Assembly (NCBI RefSeq): GCF_002261185.1
Contig: NZ_NEVQ01000015.1
Coordinates: forward strand, 20,128-84,127
Source: Bordetella genomosp. 4
GTDB taxonomy: Bacteria; Pseudomonadota; Gammaproteobacteria; Burkholderiales; Burkholderiaceae_B
Direction: 5' to 3'
Length of the DNA: 64,000 nucleotides
The translations under genes and the position numbers were made by a program. Positions 1-9,534 of the stretch are shown here, one piece after another. Positions within the stretch are counted from its first letter, which is position 1. The number at the start of each line of letters is the position of its first letter. Under the pieces are notes generated by a model. The model saw nothing but the letters and a program-made list of their open reading frames with translations. It did no database searches and was not told the DNA's origin.

Positions 1-877
1 GCCCTGACGCATCCTCCTGCCACGCCAGCAACTCGCCATCCAGCACATAATCGGCGTCCAACGCGGCCGCTGCGTCCTCGACTTCAGGAAAACGCCCATC
101 CAGACGTTCCTCGCCACGCGACCACAGCGCAACCTCGCGATGACGCCGGATCAACTGAGCGCGAATACCGTCCCATTTCCACTCCAGCATCCACTCGTCG
201 ATAGATCCCAGGCTCGCCGGCTCGCTCTCGAGTGGAGAAGCCAGAAAAAATGGATATGGTTGCTGACGATCCCCCGGCAATTCTTCGGCACTGAGCAATG
301 TGAGCAAAAACGCCGGGCTAGGCGTCCACTCGCCCATCATGCGCTGGGCGATGCGGGCGATAGGGACTCCCGACATTTCCGCCAGCGCCTGCTGCACCAG
401 GCGCTGCGAGACACCGACGCGCAACGCGCCCGTCAATAACTTGTTAAAGACGAGACGCTCGTCAAACGGCAGGCCATGCCATGCCGACACAATGACATCG
501 CGACGCTCGGCCTCTTCCCGATTGGCTACCGGCACCAGGACCTCTTCGATCCACTCCGCCAGGCTGCGTTCGGCAATCACCTGTTCCGGGTCGGGCACCA
601 ACAGGGCCAGCGTCTCTGCCAGATCGCCCACCTGTTCATAGCTGGCTTCAACCAACCAAGGGGCCGTATTCGAGGCATCGGCTACCCAGGCGCGCAACTC
701 GCCTACCGCTGCGATCTTGCGGCGTGCGCTGGTGATTTTCCCGCCAGCCAACAGAAACAGTGCCCAGGCGGCATCGCGTGGCGGCGCATCGCGGAAATAT
801 GCAACCAGCGCTGCCCGCTTGTCCGAGGTGGCAGTAGAGCGGTCCAGATCCTGATAGAGAGCCGCGAATCGTTTCAT
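1..877 (-). CDS. ATP-dependent DNA ligase (C-terminal part lies outside the window)
   Basis: The reading frame opens at ATG 877 (MKRFAALYQDLDRS) and runs off the left edge without a stop, giving 292 codons. The first ~200 residues resemble the N-terminal DNA-binding domain of ATP-dependent ligases. Nucleotidyltransferase motif I (KxDGxR) is visible as EWKWDGIRAQ, with the AMP-accepting lysine at residue 234, followed by SRGEERLDGRFPE and DGELLAW, which match the next conserved blocks. The ligase-associated exonuclease ends 59 bases upstream on the same strand, the usual order of the bacterial ligase/exonuclease/Lhr-helicase/phosphoesterase repair cluster, so the helicase and phosphoesterase genes probably follow to the left. 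The role in DNA repair is known for the cluster type, not shown here. Confidence 0.9.
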   Translation of the reverse strand, partial: MKRFAALYQDLDRSTATSDKRAALVAYFRDAPPRDAAWALFLLAGGKITSARRKIAAVGELRAWVADASNTAPWLVEASYEQVGDLAETLALLVPDPEQVIAERSLAEWIEEVLVPVANREEAERRDVIVSAWHGLPFDERLVFNKLLTGALRVGVSQRLVQQALAEMSGVPIARIAQRMMGEWTPSPAFLLTLLSAEELPGDRQQPYPFFLASPLESEPASLGSIDEWMLEWKWDGIRAQLIRRHREVALWSRGEERLDGRFPEVEDAAAALDADYVLDGELLAWQEDASG

Positions 878-936
878 ACACGCCCTATTATTCTTCACCC
901 GAAGGTCTAGACAAGACGATTCGCGACATCAGCGCC

Positions 937-1941
937 CTATTCCTCGTCCTCGAACTGCGTCATCAGCGTTTCAGCCGTCACGCCTGCTTCATTCAACGTA
1001 CGCACCAACGCGCGCGTATCACCATGAGTCGCAATTACGCGCGATGCCCCCGTCTCACGGATCGTACGCAGCAAACCCGGCCAATCGGCATGATCAGAGA
1101 CCACAAACCCCCGGTCCATGTTGCGCCGCCGCCGGTTGCCTCGTAACCGCATCCAACCCGAAACGTAGCCCTGCTGCGCCTTGCGAAACCGCCGCAGCCA
1201 CGGACTGCCTGCCGCCGAGGGAGGCGCCATGATCAACTCACCAGCAAAATTCGTGCCGCCCGCTTTCGCCGCCACTTCGGTTTCCATCACCAATGCCGTG
1301 TCTGCCATGGCAATCCCTGCCTGCCGATATACATCGACCCCGGCGGCAATGGCGCCGTGCAGATAGACAGGCCGGTCGATGTGCGGTGCGAGTTCCGCGA
1401 GCACGCGCTGCGCCTTGCCCAAGGCATAACAATAGAGAATGGCGGCCTCTCCACGCTCCGCGCACTGGTCCCGCCACTGCACGATTTCGCGCGCCACATC
1501 GGCAGTGGCCGGCCAGCGATAGATGGGCAGACCAAACGTCGCCTCAGTGATGAAGGTATCGCAAGGGACGACCTCAAAGGGACGGCAAGTCGGATCCGGT
1601 TGACGTTTGTAGTCTCCCGACACAACCCATACCTGTCCGTCAGCTTCGATGCGTACCTGGGCCGATCCCAGCACATGGCCTGCGGGATGCAGCGATACCC
1701 GAGCATCGCCCAGCGTAAAAGCCTCGCCATAGTCGTAGGCGCGATAGTCCTGCTCGCCCAGCCTCCATTGCAAAATAGGTTGTCCCTCGCGGCTGGTGTA
1801 ATAGCGGCCCATCTCCGAGCGGGCATGGTCTCCGTGGCCATGCGTTATCACGGCCGTCGACACCGGCCGCCACGGATCCACGTAGAACTGGCCGGCCGGG
1901 CAGTAGAGACCTTCGGGGCGCAATTGCACAATATCTGGCAT
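937..1941 (-). CDS. Ligase-associated DNA damage response exonuclease (metallo-beta-lactamase fold)
   Basis: This 334-residue protein belongs to the metallo-beta-lactamase/beta-CASP nucleases related to mRNA 3'-end processing factors. The metal-binding motif HxHxDH is intact as HGHGDH at residues 34-39, and GHVLGSAQV and VVSGDYK supply later conserved blocks (GDYK carries the bridging aspartate). VVSDHADW near residue 280 is the typical late histidine block. It sits directly upstream of the ATP-dependent ligase on the same strand, the pairing that defines the ligase-associated family, and it likely processes DNA ends for that ligase. It is followed by a YdeI-like gene upstream. Family assignment is secure; the biochemical substrate is inferred from family knowledge. 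Confidence 0.92.
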   Translation of the reverse strand: MPDIVQLRPEGLYCPAGQFYVDPWRPVSTAVITHGHGDHARSEMGRYYTSREGQPILQWRLGEQDYRAYDYGEAFTLGDARVSLHPAGHVLGSAQVRIEADGQVWVVSGDYKRQPDPTCRPFEVVPCDTFITEATFGLPIYRWPATADVAREIVQWRDQCAERGEAAILYCYALGKAQRVLAELAPHIDRPVYLHGAIAAGVDVYRQAGIAMADTALVMETEVAAKAGGTNFAGELIMAPPSAAGSPWLRRFRKAQQGYVSGWMRLRGNRRRRNMDRGFVVSDHADWPGLLRTIRETGASRVIATHGDTRALVRTLNEAGVTAETLMTQFEDEE

Positions 1942-1966
1942 AGAAGTCTCCTCCTAAGCGCAGCGT

Positions 1967-2515
1967 TCACCCTTTGGCTTTCGGTGCGCTCAAGCTTTTG
2001 CTATAGAAGCCCGATTGATCGAAACAGCAGACGCGCCGTTCTCCCTCTGCGAGCATCTCACACGCATTCTGCACGCGGCGCGCACGTGTCTTGGCCTGCT
2101 TGGCAGACTCGATCCAGTGGATCCAGTCGACCCGTGCGAGCGTTGTGGTGTCTTTCCAAGTGGCGGCCGCGGCGGCTGACCCAGCCAATGCCTCTCGCAG
2201 GTCATCCGGCATCTCAGGCTCTGGCTCAGGATCCGCCGCGGCGATGTGAACGCTAACCGTATCGCCGAATGATGCGGCAGCTGCCTCTTGCAGCGCATGG
2301 GGGACTTTGAGCCAATGACTCAACTGGCCGTCAGGCTCGAGCGTTGCCTGAAAAGGATGTCCATTGATAGTTCCTTCTACGGACGTTCTGCCTCGCCGCG
2401 GCAGCGTGTCGCTGGCGGCTTTGGGCAACACCAGGAACGCCCATGATTCGTCCGCATCCGGGTTTGCTGGACGCAGCAGTCGTGCCTGGAAAGTCGACGC
2501 GTCGGTGTTTGCCAT
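1967..2515 (-). CDS. YdeI/OmpD-associated family protein with DUF1905 domain
   Basis: A 182-residue protein with two parts. Residues 1-95 resemble DUF1905 (FQARLLRPANPDADESWAFL, then RRGRTSVEGTINGHPFQ). After an acidic linker, the C-terminal third (PEMPDDLREALAG, WIESAKQAKTRARRVQNACEMLAEGERR) is the helical 'bacteriocin-protection, YdeI or OmpD-associated' module. No enzymatic function is established for the family. It lies 25 bases upstream of the exonuclease on the same strand, so all three minus-strand genes may be cotranscribed. The glutathione transferase diverges from it across a 180-base spacer. The end of the protein is lysine-rich (SAPKAKG), as is common in the family. Confidence 0.8.
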   Translation of the reverse strand: MANTDASTFQARLLRPANPDADESWAFLVLPKAASDTLPRRGRTSVEGTINGHPFQATLEPDGQLSHWLKVPHALQEAAAASFGDTVSVHIAAADPEPEPEMPDDLREALAGSAAAAATWKDTTTLARVDWIHWIESAKQAKTRARRVQNACEMLAEGERRVCCFDQSGFYSKSLSAPKAKG

Positions 2516-2695
2516 ATCGGGATGTCGTTGGATACCTGCTCAATTTATACCACCCACCATCGCGGCGACCAATCCGGCGATTATTCCTTCATGTGAAATT
2601 GTGAAGTACCAAATCAATGGATTCTATATAAATCCGTCCTTAATTAATCTTCGTTAACGGCACGGCACATGGCCCGGCCATCATCGGAGATACAA
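2516..2695. promoter_or_regulatory. Divergent promoter region between the YdeI-like gene and the GST gene
   Basis: This 180-base spacer is clearly more AT-rich than its flanks around 2590-2660. It contains TATATAA at about 2628-2634, a plausible -10 region for the rightward GST gene. No terminator-like hairpin or recognisable operator was found. Confidence 0.4.
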
Positions 2696-3307
2696 ATGAA
2701 GCTCTACCACCACCCGCTTTCCGGCCACGCGCATCGTGCTCGCCTGTTTGTCTCATTGCTAGGACTGCCTCACGAACTCATCGAAGTGGACCTGAAGGCT
2801 GGCGCACACAAGACCCCGGAATTCCTGGCGCTCAATCCGTTCGGACAAGTCCCCGTCCTGGATGACAACGGTGTTGTCATTGCCGACTCCAACGCGATCC
2901 TAGTGTACCTGGCAAAGAAAGCGGGCCGGACAGAGTGGCTGCCTGAGGATCCACGAGGCGCCGCCGCGGTGCAGCGCTGGCTTTCCGTCGCGGCGGGCGA
3001 AGTGGCATACGGCCCTGCCGCCGCCCGCCTGGTCACCGTCTTTGGCGCCAAATACAACCCCGAGGAAGTCATTGCACGAGCGCATACCCTGCTCGCCCGC
3101 CTGGAAAGTCATCTGACTGATCATGACTGGCTGGTCGGCACGAACCCGACGATCGCGGATGTGGCGCTCTACAGCTACGTAGCGCGTGCACCCGAAGGCA
3201 ACGTCGATCTCTCGGGCTATCCGGCGGTCAACGCATTTCTACGCAGGATCGAGGCGCTGCCGGGATTCGTGCCTTTCGTCCAGACGCCAGCGGGACTCGC
3301 CGCCTGA
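2696..3307 (+). CDS. Glutathione S-transferase family protein
   Basis: The start is set at ATG 2696 ([14 protein letters not shown]), because the canonical beta-alpha-beta thioredoxin fold begins there; an upstream in-frame ATG at 2669 would add nine unconserved residues. The 203-residue length is typical. Visible GST features are the N-terminal SGHAHR segment, [11 protein letters not shown] with the cis-proline, the [12 protein letters not shown] glutathione-binding block, and the C-terminal helical motif [19 protein letters not shown] (the N-capping '[10 protein letters not shown]' box). It probably conjugates or reduces an electrophile in the cytoplasm. It lies 117 bases before the flavin/ferredoxin fusion gene on the same strand and may be cotranscribed with it; the substrate is unknown. 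Confidence 0.93.
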   Translation: MKLYHHPLSGHAHRARLFVSLLGLPHELIEVDLKAGAHKTPEFLALNPFGQVPVLDDNGVVIADSNAILVYLAKKAGRTEWLPEDPRGAAAVQRWLSVAAGEVAYGPAAARLVTVFGAKYNPEEVIARAHTLLARLESHLTDHDWLVGTNPTIADVALYSYVARAPEGNVDLSGYPAVNAFLRRIEALPGFVPFVQTPAGLAA

Positions 3308-3424
3308 GCTCCGCAGCCTTTGGCGACGGCGTGCCGGACTTGGACTATAGGCCCAGCCCACATCAAGACTCGAGTACGCCGCGTCAAGCGATCCCGCGCG
3401 TCACGAACGAATAAGGACACCGAG

Positions 3425-5491
3425 ATGACCACGAAACTGTCAACGCTACCGGTATGGCATGCAGGCGAGACCTACCTCCAGGAAAAGGTGGGCGTCGCCG
3501 AACGGATGCGCGTCGTCGGCCAACGGGTCGTACGAGACTACATGCCGGATCAGCATCGTGATTTCTACGCCCAGCTGCCTTTTATCGTGCTGGGTAGTGT
3601 CGACGCGGATGACAATGCATGGGCCACGATTCTGTCAGGCAAGCCCGGCTTCATGAACTCGCCCACGCCGACGACGCTAGACATTGCGGCTAGTACGGAC
3701 ATGAGCGATCCCGCGTATCCCGGATTGGAAACCAGCTCACCGATCGGCCTGCTCGGTATCGAAATGCACACCCGCCGCCGCAATCGGATGAACGGCATCG
3801 TAACGAGTACGGACAATGGTCTGCATGTCGAGGTGGACCAGAGTTTTGGCAACTGCCCCCGATACATTCAACTACGCGACTTCGATTTTGTGCGTGATCC
3901 CAATGCGGCGTACGAAGCCGCACGCGAGGATCTGCATGAACTCGACTCTGCCGCCCGATCAATGATCGAGACCGCAGACGCCTTCTTTGTCGCCTCGTAT
4001 GCCGATCGGGAAGACCGTCGGCAGGTCGACGTTTCACACCGGGGTGGCAAGGCCGGCTTTGTCCGGGTTGACGACGACGGGATGCTCACCATCCCCGACT
4101 TTGACGGTAATCTGTTTTTCGCCACGCTCGGCAACTTCATTCTGAATCATCAAGCCGGCATGCTTTTTGTAGACTACGAAAGCGGCGATGTATTGCAGAT
4201 GACCGGGGACGCGCAAGTCATTCTGGATTCCCCGGAAATCGCCGCCTTCCAGGGCGCGGAGCGTCTCTGGACGTTCCGTCCGCGCCGCATTGTGCGCCGG
4301 CCAGGCGCACTCGCACTGCGGTGGCGGCTGCACGCAGATGGCTGGTCGCCCAATTCGCTGATGACGGGCGACTGGGCGCAAGCGGCCGGCCGCTTGCAGG
4401 CGAACGAATTGGCCTCGCGCTGGCGGCCGTTCACCGTGGCACGCATGGTCGACGAAAGCGCATCGATCCGGTCGTTTTATCTGCAGCCCGCGGATGGACT
4501 GAGTCTGCTGGCGCACGAGGCAGGCCAGCATCTGCCGATACGCGTCACGATGCCAGAGACGCCCACGCCACTGATCCGCACCTATACCCTGTCGGTCGCC
4601 CCATCCGATAACGTCTATCGCATCAGCGTCAAACGCGAGGGCATGGTATCGCAATACCTGCACGACCATGTCCGCGTGGGCGACACGATCGAAGCCCGCG
4701 CGCCAGCTGGCGAGTTCACCATCGATGCGCGCGAAAAACGCCCCGCCGTCTTGCTGGCGGGCGGCGTCGGCATCACCCCGATGCTCTCCATGTTGCGGCA
4801 TATCGTCTACGAAGGACTGCGTAAACAGCGCGTGCGCCCCACCGTGCTATTTCAAGCTGCCCGCTCAAAGACGGAACGCGCGTTCGATGCAGAGCTCTCT
4901 GGACTGGTCGCCGCCTCCAAAGGTGCTGTTGGACTGGTTCGCGTCCTCGGCGATACCGGCGATGCCGAAACCGGCCGGGACTATGACGCCGAGGGCCGCA
5001 TCGACATGGCGTTACTCACCCGGTTTCTATCATTCAACGACTATGACTTTTACCTTTGCGGTCCTCCGCCGTTCATGCAAGCACTCTACGACGGCCTCAG
5101 AAGCTACGGTGTGGCTGATCGCCGCATTCATGCGGAAGCCTTCGGACCTGCTTCGCTGACTCGCAGTCCTGATGCCGTCGTCGCGGCACCGGCGCGATTG
5201 CCCGCCGCAACCGCGCCTGTCCCGGTCGCATTCCTCGATTCCTTGAAAGAGGCACGCTGGACACCCGAATCGGGCACGCTGCTCGAACTCGCAGAGGCGC
5301 GCGGCCTGAATCCAGATTACAGTTGCCGCACAGGCAATTGCGGAACGTGCCGCACCAAACTGATCGAGGGCACCGTCACCTATGTCAAGACGCCGACCGC
5401 GTCTGTGGCCGACGACGAAGTCCTGATCTGTTGTGCCGTGCCTGCCCAACCAGCCGGCTCGAACGAACAACGTATTCATCTGGCGCTGTAA
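3425..5491 (+). CDS. Three-domain flavin/FNR/[2Fe-2S] ferredoxin oxidoreductase
   Basis: The start is ATG 3425 ([15 protein letters not shown]), giving 688 residues; an earlier in-frame start at 3320 adds a low-complexity Arg-rich leader and was rejected. Residues ~1-320 resemble the pyridoxamine-5'-phosphate-oxidase-like flavin-binding fold ([32 protein letters not shown]). Residues ~345-570 are a ferredoxin-NADP reductase module: RTYTLS at about 385-390 binds the flavin and [11 protein letters not shown] at about 442-452 binds NAD(P)H. The last ~85 residues are a plant-type ferredoxin with CRTGNCGTC at about 633-641 and a late cysteine in LICCAVP. The protein should carry electrons from NAD(P)H through flavin to an iron-sulfur centre and possibly onto a substrate in its own N-terminal domain. 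The downstream NTF2-like gene starts 47 bases later. Natural substrate unknown. Confidence 0.9.
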   Translation: MTTKLSTLPVWHAGETYLQEKVGVAERMRVVGQRVVRDYMPDQHRDFYAQLPFIVLGSVDADDNAWATILSGKPGFMNSPTPTTLDIAASTDMSDPAYPGLETSSPIGLLGIEMHTRRRNRMNGIVTSTDNGLHVEVDQSFGNCPRYIQLRDFDFVRDPNAAYEAAREDLHELDSAARSMIETADAFFVASYADREDRRQVDVSHRGGKAGFVRVDDDGMLTIPDFDGNLFFATLGNFILNHQAGMLFVDYESGDVLQMTGDAQVILDSPEIAAFQGAERLWTFRPRRIVRRPGALALRWRLHADGWSPNSLMTGDWAQAAGRLQANELASRWRPFTVARMVDESASIRSFYLQPADGLSLLAHEAGQHLPIRVTMPETPTPLIRTYTLSVAPSDNVYRISVKREGMVSQYLHDHVRVGDTIEARAPAGEFTIDAREKRPAVLLAGGVGITPMLSMLRHIVYEGLRKQRVRPTVLFQAARSKTERAFDAELSGLVAASKGAVGLVRVLGDTGDAETGRDYDAEGRIDMALLTRFLSFNDYDFYLCGPPPFMQALYDGLRSYGVADRRIHAEAFGPASLTRSPDAVVAAPARLPAATAPVPVAFLDSLKEARWTPESGTLLELAEARGLNPDYSCRTGNCGTCRTKLIEGTVTYVKTPTASVADDEVLICCAVPAQPAGSNEQRIHLAL

Positions 5492-5538
5492 CACCCGGCG
5501 CAAGCGACCCTCAACGGCTCTATTCCAGGAGAATCCAC

Positions 5539-6003
5539 ATGCCCCGCCCCCCGCTGCCCCCATTCAGCGAACAAACCGCCATCGAAAAGGTCCGCCTGGC
5601 CGAAGACGGCTGGAACAGCCGCGACCCCGCGAAAGTCTCGCTGGCCTATACCGAAGACACGCGTTGGCGCAATCGCGTCGAGTTTGCCAGAGGCCGTGCA
5701 GAGGTCGTGGATTTTCTCACTCGCAAATGGAATCGTGAACTCGAATACCGTCTGATCAAGGAACTCTGGGCATTCAAAGACAACCGCATCGCGGTGCGCT
5801 ACGCCTACGAGTATCATGATGACAGCGGACAGTGGTATCGCGCCTACGGCAACGAAAACTGGGATTTCGCGGAGGACGGGCTCATGCGCGTACGGCACGC
5901 CAGTATCAACGAACACCCCATTTCAGAATCAGAACGGCAATTCCATTGGCCGCTCGGCCGCCGCCCTGACGATCACCCGGGTTTGAGCCATTTTGGGTTC
6001 TAG
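5539..6003 (+). CDS. DUF1348 / NTF2-like superfamily protein
   Basis: The start is ATG 5539 ([18 protein letters not shown]), preceded by AGGAG at about 5527-5531. The 154-residue product carries the DUF1348 pattern: [30 protein letters not shown] at residues 15-44, then the repeated aromatic motifs [14 protein letters not shown] and [21 protein letters not shown], and [10 protein letters not shown] near the end. These are cone-shaped cytosolic proteins related to nuclear transport factor 2 and scytalone dehydratase; no general reaction is established. The gene follows the flavin/ferredoxin gene by 47 bases on the same strand, so a functional link is plausible but inferred. Confidence 0.88.
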   Translation: MPRPPLPPFSEQTAIEKVRLAEDGWNSRDPAKVSLAYTEDTRWRNRVEFARGRAEVVDFLTRKWNRELEYRLIKELWAFKDNRIAVRYAYEYHDDSGQWYRAYGNENWDFAEDGLMRVRHASINEHPISESERQFHWPLGRRPDDHPGLSHFGF

Positions 6004-6063
6004 GCGGCTACGATGCAGACACTCGTGCTATAGAAGCACAATCGAGATACGGGGGACGTGGCG

Positions 6064-6948
6064 GTGGATCGCTGGCAGGCAATGAGGATTTTCGTCAAGG
6101 TCGCGGAAACAGAGAGCTTCGCGGCATCAGCGCGCGAGTTGCACATGAGTCCGCCAGCCGTGACTCGCGCCATTGCCGCACTCGAAGACGTGATTGGCGC
6201 ACGGCTGTTCGTACGCACGACTCGTTCAGTCAAACTGACAGCGCCCGGCAAGCGCTATCTGGACGACTGCAAACGTATCCTGGCCGACATCGTCGAGGCC
6301 GAGGCGGCTGCCGCCGGATCTTATGCCATGCCGACCGGAACATTGACCATCACCGCGTCGGTCCTGTTCGGGCAGATGTACGTCCTGCCCATTGTGCACG
6401 AATTTCTGAGGCGCTATCCCAAAGTCAACGGCCGGCTGTTGTTCATCGATCGCCCAGTCAATCTGGTCGACGAAGGCATCGACGTCGCAATTCGCATCGG
6501 CCGCTTGCAGGATTCGGGTTTCTCGGCGATCCAGGTGGGCACCGTCCGCCGAGTGGTGTGCGGCGCTCCTGCTTATTTCAAGGAACACGGCATCCCCGCC
6601 ACCCCTGCCGATCTCAAGCACCACCGTATTGCCGCCTCGACCGGCGCATGGGTGTCGCCGGAATGGCGATTTGCCAATGACCAGCGCGTGACCATACATA
6701 ACTGGCTGCAGTCCAACTCGAACGAAGCAGCCATTGCCACCGCAGTGGCAGGTCTGGCCCTGACCAGGGTCCTGCATTACCAGGTCGCCCCAGCGTTGCG
6801 TGAGGACAAACTGCAGATCGTACTGGCCGAACACGAAGATCCGCCCTTGCCCATCCACGTACTTTATACAGAAGGCCGGCAAGCGCCCGCGAAAGTCAGG
6901 GCATTTGTGGACTTGGCGGTGTCGATGTTGCGGGCGCGCGTTGGCTGA
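6064..6948 (+). CDS. LysR-family transcriptional regulator
   Basis: A GTG at 6064 (MDRWQAMRIFVKVAE) is chosen because GGGGGA at 6050-6055 lies at a good ribosome-binding distance; a GTG six bases earlier is too close. The 294-residue protein has the N-terminal winged helix-turn-helix (residues 1-60, with ESFAASARELHMSPPAVTRAIAALEDVIGARLF), then the effector-binding domain starting near residue 90 (TASVLFGQMYVLPIVHEFLRRYPKV). The family form with MDRWQAM and RTTRSVKLT is the DsdC/CrgA-like branch, which usually controls neighbouring oxidoreductase genes. It probably regulates the upstream GST/flavin-protein genes or the opposing minus-strand cluster. Confidence 0.93.
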   Translation: MDRWQAMRIFVKVAETESFAASARELHMSPPAVTRAIAALEDVIGARLFVRTTRSVKLTAPGKRYLDDCKRILADIVEAEAAAAGSYAMPTGTLTITASVLFGQMYVLPIVHEFLRRYPKVNGRLLFIDRPVNLVDEGIDVAIRIGRLQDSGFSAIQVGTVRRVVCGAPAYFKEHGIPATPADLKHHRIAASTGAWVSPEWRFANDQRVTIHNWLQSNSNEAAIATAVAGLALTRVLHYQVAPALREDKLQIVLAEHEDPPLPIHVLYTEGRQAPAKVRAFVDLAVSMLRARVG

Positions 6949-6998
6949 TGATCGTATCCGTACTCCGTTCCATCGCTAAATGATGGACCAACCTATCA

Positions 6999-7631
6999 TC
7001 ATCGCTCACGCTCGCGCCAGACATCATATTCCGGCACCACCATCTCAAAATGCCCTCGCGTGGTGGTGTAAAGTCGGCCAAACATCCGCCCGATCGGATG
7101 ATATTTCTCGGGATCGATATATTTGAGATCTGCATCGAACAGGCCTTCGCGCACATGCATGCGCACGACCTCGCCCAGGGTGATATGCCGATGCGGATTG
7201 ATCTCGATCATCGCAATCTTGCGGCACTCAAAAGCAACGGGCGCCTCTGCGATGCGTTGAGGCTGAACTATGCTGGATGGCACCAACGTTAAACCCGCCG
7301 CGGTTGCTTCGCAGATATCGCTGGGAAAATCGATCGCGCACACATTCATCGCCTGCGCGAGCGCCTCATCGACCAGATGCACGACAAACTCGCCGGTCGC
7401 GCGAATGTTGATCGTCGTGTCCTTCAACGCACCGCTGCCGCGTTTATCCTCCAGGCCGATCGCCATCACCGGAGGGGCCTCGCCCATGACATTGAAAAAA
7501 CTGAACGGCGCCGTATTGTGGCCGGTCTCCTCGGAATACGTAGAGATCAGCGCGATAGGCCGTGGCACCACCGTCGACGACAACAAGCGATACTGATCTG
7601 CGGGAGGTAGAGCCTGAATATCAATGTCCAT
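6999..7631 (-). CDS. Flavin reductase-like (FMN-binding split-barrel) protein
   Basis: A 210-residue protein of the DIM6/NTAB flavin reductase family. The motif VVPRPIALISTYSEE at about 22-36 starts the split barrel. NTAPFSFFNVMGEAPPVMAIGL follows at about 39-60 as the FMN-phosphate segment, with DTTINIRATGEFVVHLVDE after it. Such proteins either supply reduced flavin to a two-component monooxygenase or bind a ligand. It is the last gene of the long minus-strand run that begins with the Liv-type binding protein at 14920. No two-component monooxygenase partner is visible nearby, so its partner is unknown. The gene converges with the LysR gene to its left. Confidence 0.88.
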   Translation of the reverse strand: MDIDIQALPPADQYRLLSSTVVPRPIALISTYSEETGHNTAPFSFFNVMGEAPPVMAIGLEDKRGSGALKDTTINIRATGEFVVHLVDEALAQAMNVCAIDFPSDICEATAAGLTLVPSSIVQPQRIAEAPVAFECRKIAMIEINPHRHITLGEVVRMHVREGLFDADLKYIDPEKYHPIGRMFGRLYTTTRGHFEMVVPEYDVWRERER

Positions 7632-7722
7632 ATTTGTCCTGTTTTGCTACAGCGCACGATGCCAGACACTACCCATTTCCGTGCATCCCTGCAAACATCC
7701 AATCGCTTGGCTGTGCCCTTAT

Positions 7723-8619
7723 TCAGACCACGGTGCCTTCCGGCAATGACAGCAGATGGTCATAGATCTCGCCCGGCCGCGTGATCCATACCTTGTCGGC
7801 CTGCGGATGGTTGACGATATGCTCCAGGGCGCGCCGCAACGCATACAAGCGATAAGGCTGCCCCACGATCATCGTATGCAACGCGATACCCAATACGAGC
7901 GGCTGGCGCTCGGATTGGCGCAGCATCTCTTCGAACTGATGCACGATCATGGTCGCGAACTCTTCACCAGTATGATGGCGCACCAGAATCTGCGGAGAGT
8001 CATTGATCTCCAGCGAATACGGCATGGACATCAAGCGGCCGTTCCGCGTCTGCATCCATATTGGCTGATCGTCGCCGGGCCAGTCCATCTCAAAACTGTA
8101 GCCGGCCTCTTGCAACAGGTCTGGCGTCACACGGCTTTGCGACATCCACGGCCCCATCCACCCCCGGGGAGCCCGCCCCGTGTGGCTGGAGATCTTGTCG
8201 CGTACGTCTTCGATCAAACGCTTTTCGTCAGCTTCCCACCATTGCCCCTGACGCTCCGCATTGGTCCGGCCGTGCGCGATGATCTCGTCCCCCCGCGCCA
8301 TGATGGGCTCGATGACTTCGGGACAGTAGTCAAATATCGCCGTGTTCACCAGATGGCAGGCCGGCGCTTTCAATTCGTCAAACAGATCGTACATGCGCCA
8401 CACCCCTACCCGATTACCATAGTCGCGCCATGCAAAGGTACGCGCATCGGGTCCAGGCAACTCATTGGTCATCGCATGGCCCAGCCCACCGCCATAAGCG
8501 AAGTGCTCGATGTTCAGCGCAAAATATATGGCCAACCGCCGGCCCTGCGGCCAGGAATAGTCGGGACGGCGGGTGATCGCTGAATATCCATAGCGACCGT
8601 GATGCGGCAATTCAAACAT
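7723..8619 (-). CDS. Polysaccharide deacetylase / PuuE-allantoinase-like hydrolase
   Basis: The start is ATG 8619 (MFELPHHGRYGYSAI), preceded by AAAGGA; an in-frame start nine codons earlier overlaps the previous gene and is less likely. The 298-residue protein has the NodB-fold outline as in PuuE-type allantoinases: WPQGRRLAIYFALNIEHF near 28-45, EIIAHGRTNAE near 130, and RAPRGWMGPWMSQS near 160. In classical polysaccharide deacetylases the first motif carries a catalytic aspartate; here that position reads NIEH, as in the divergent PuuE group. A ureide or other linear amide is therefore a more likely substrate than a glycan. It overlaps an operon with a dioxygenase, a dehydrogenase and an ABC importer. 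Confidence 0.82.
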   Translation of the reverse strand: MFELPHHGRYGYSAITRRPDYSWPQGRRLAIYFALNIEHFAYGGGLGHAMTNELPGPDARTFAWRDYGNRVGVWRMYDLFDELKAPACHLVNTAIFDYCPEVIEPIMARGDEIIAHGRTNAERQGQWWEADEKRLIEDVRDKISSHTGRAPRGWMGPWMSQSRVTPDLLQEAGYSFEMDWPGDDQPIWMQTRNGRLMSMPYSLEINDSPQILVRHHTGEEFATMIVHQFEEMLRQSERQPLVLGIALHTMIVGQPYRLYALRRALEHIVNHPQADKVWITRPGEIYDHLLSLPEGTVV

Positions 8620-8642
8620 GGTGAGATCCTTTCGATCAGAAT

Positions 8643-9464
8643 TCAATATCTGGCGGCGAGCTCGTCATTGGCGGCGCGGAAACGGGCCACGGCATCCTGG
8701 TGAAATGTGCGCTCCTGTTCGCCGTTATCGACCTGTGGCGGCGGCTCCAGATCAAAATTGCCGTAGTCCTTGCCGCGCACTAATGACGCCGTGAGCCGCG
8801 TCTTGCTGATACAGCGCGAACTGGCCGGGATATAGCTGAACCCCAGGCCCACACGCCGGTGATCGGTATTGTTGGCACCCGACGCATGGATCAGGAAGGT
8901 ATCGTGCAGCGACATCTGGCCGGCCCTCACCGGCATGAACTCCGTATGCGATCGATCAAAGGGTACGTCTATCGTCTGCCCTTTGGACAGCAGGATATTG
9001 TCGCTATGGTTCTGGCCGTGATGCAGTTGGCCGAGCTTATGTGATCCCGGCACGACCTCCATGCAGCCCGCCTCGACCGGCGCATCCGACAGCGCCACCC
9101 ATGCCGTGACCTGGGTCGAGGGCTCGAGACCAAAATAGGTCGCATCCTGATGCCAGTTGATATAGGCCGAATGATGCGGGTTCTTGGGCCAGACAGAAAG
9201 GTGAAAGAGCAGAATATCCGGGCCAATCAGATCCTCGACGGCATCCAGCACCGCAGGATGCCGGGCGATCTCATCCACCCAGGTAAACAACAGATGAGGC
9301 TTGAAATTAAATCCCTTGGTCAATTGCTGTCCCTGCGCGCTCTCGAACGTCTCGAGTTTGGCGAGGTAGGCCGCGGCCTCCTCGCGGCTGAAAACGTCTA
9401 CCGGACACACAAAACCCTTATCAGCATAATGATCCACCATCGCCTGCGTGAGTTTCTTTCCCAT
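8643..9464 (-). CDS. Phytanoyl-CoA dioxygenase family protein
   Basis: This 273-residue protein is an Fe(II)/2-oxoglutarate-dependent oxygenase homologue. The iron-binding HxD is seen in INWHQDATYF near residue 120, the distal histidine in LHDTFLIHASGANNTDHRRVGLGFSYIP near residue 205, and the 2-oxoglutarate-binding arginine in DHRRVGL. MEVVPGSHKLG is the typical conserved block between them. It likely hydroxylates a small molecule imported by the neighbouring transporter. The gene lies between the short-chain dehydrogenase and the deacetylase-like gene, with 70 and 23 bases of spacing, in one minus-strand unit. The substrate cannot be read from sequence. Confidence 0.92.
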   Translation of the reverse strand: MGKKLTQAMVDHYADKGFVCPVDVFSREEAAAYLAKLETFESAQGQQLTKGFNFKPHLLFTWVDEIARHPAVLDAVEDLIGPDILLFHLSVWPKNPHHSAYINWHQDATYFGLEPSTQVTAWVALSDAPVEAGCMEVVPGSHKLGQLHHGQNHSDNILLSKGQTIDVPFDRSHTEFMPVRAGQMSLHDTFLIHASGANNTDHRRVGLGFSYIPASSRCISKTRLTASLVRGKDYGNFDLEPPPQVDNGEQERTFHQDAVARFRAANDELAARY

Positions 9465-9534
9465 GTCGAATCTCCAGAATTACGATGCTGCGTGATAGGA
9501 ATAAGGCGCGGCACAAACATCGCGCCTGCCGTTG

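Noticed and set aside
4034..4801. Long minus-strand frame antisense to the flavin/ferredoxin gene
   Set aside because: It has no family-like motif and runs against a well-supported fusion protein, so it is a codon-bias shadow.
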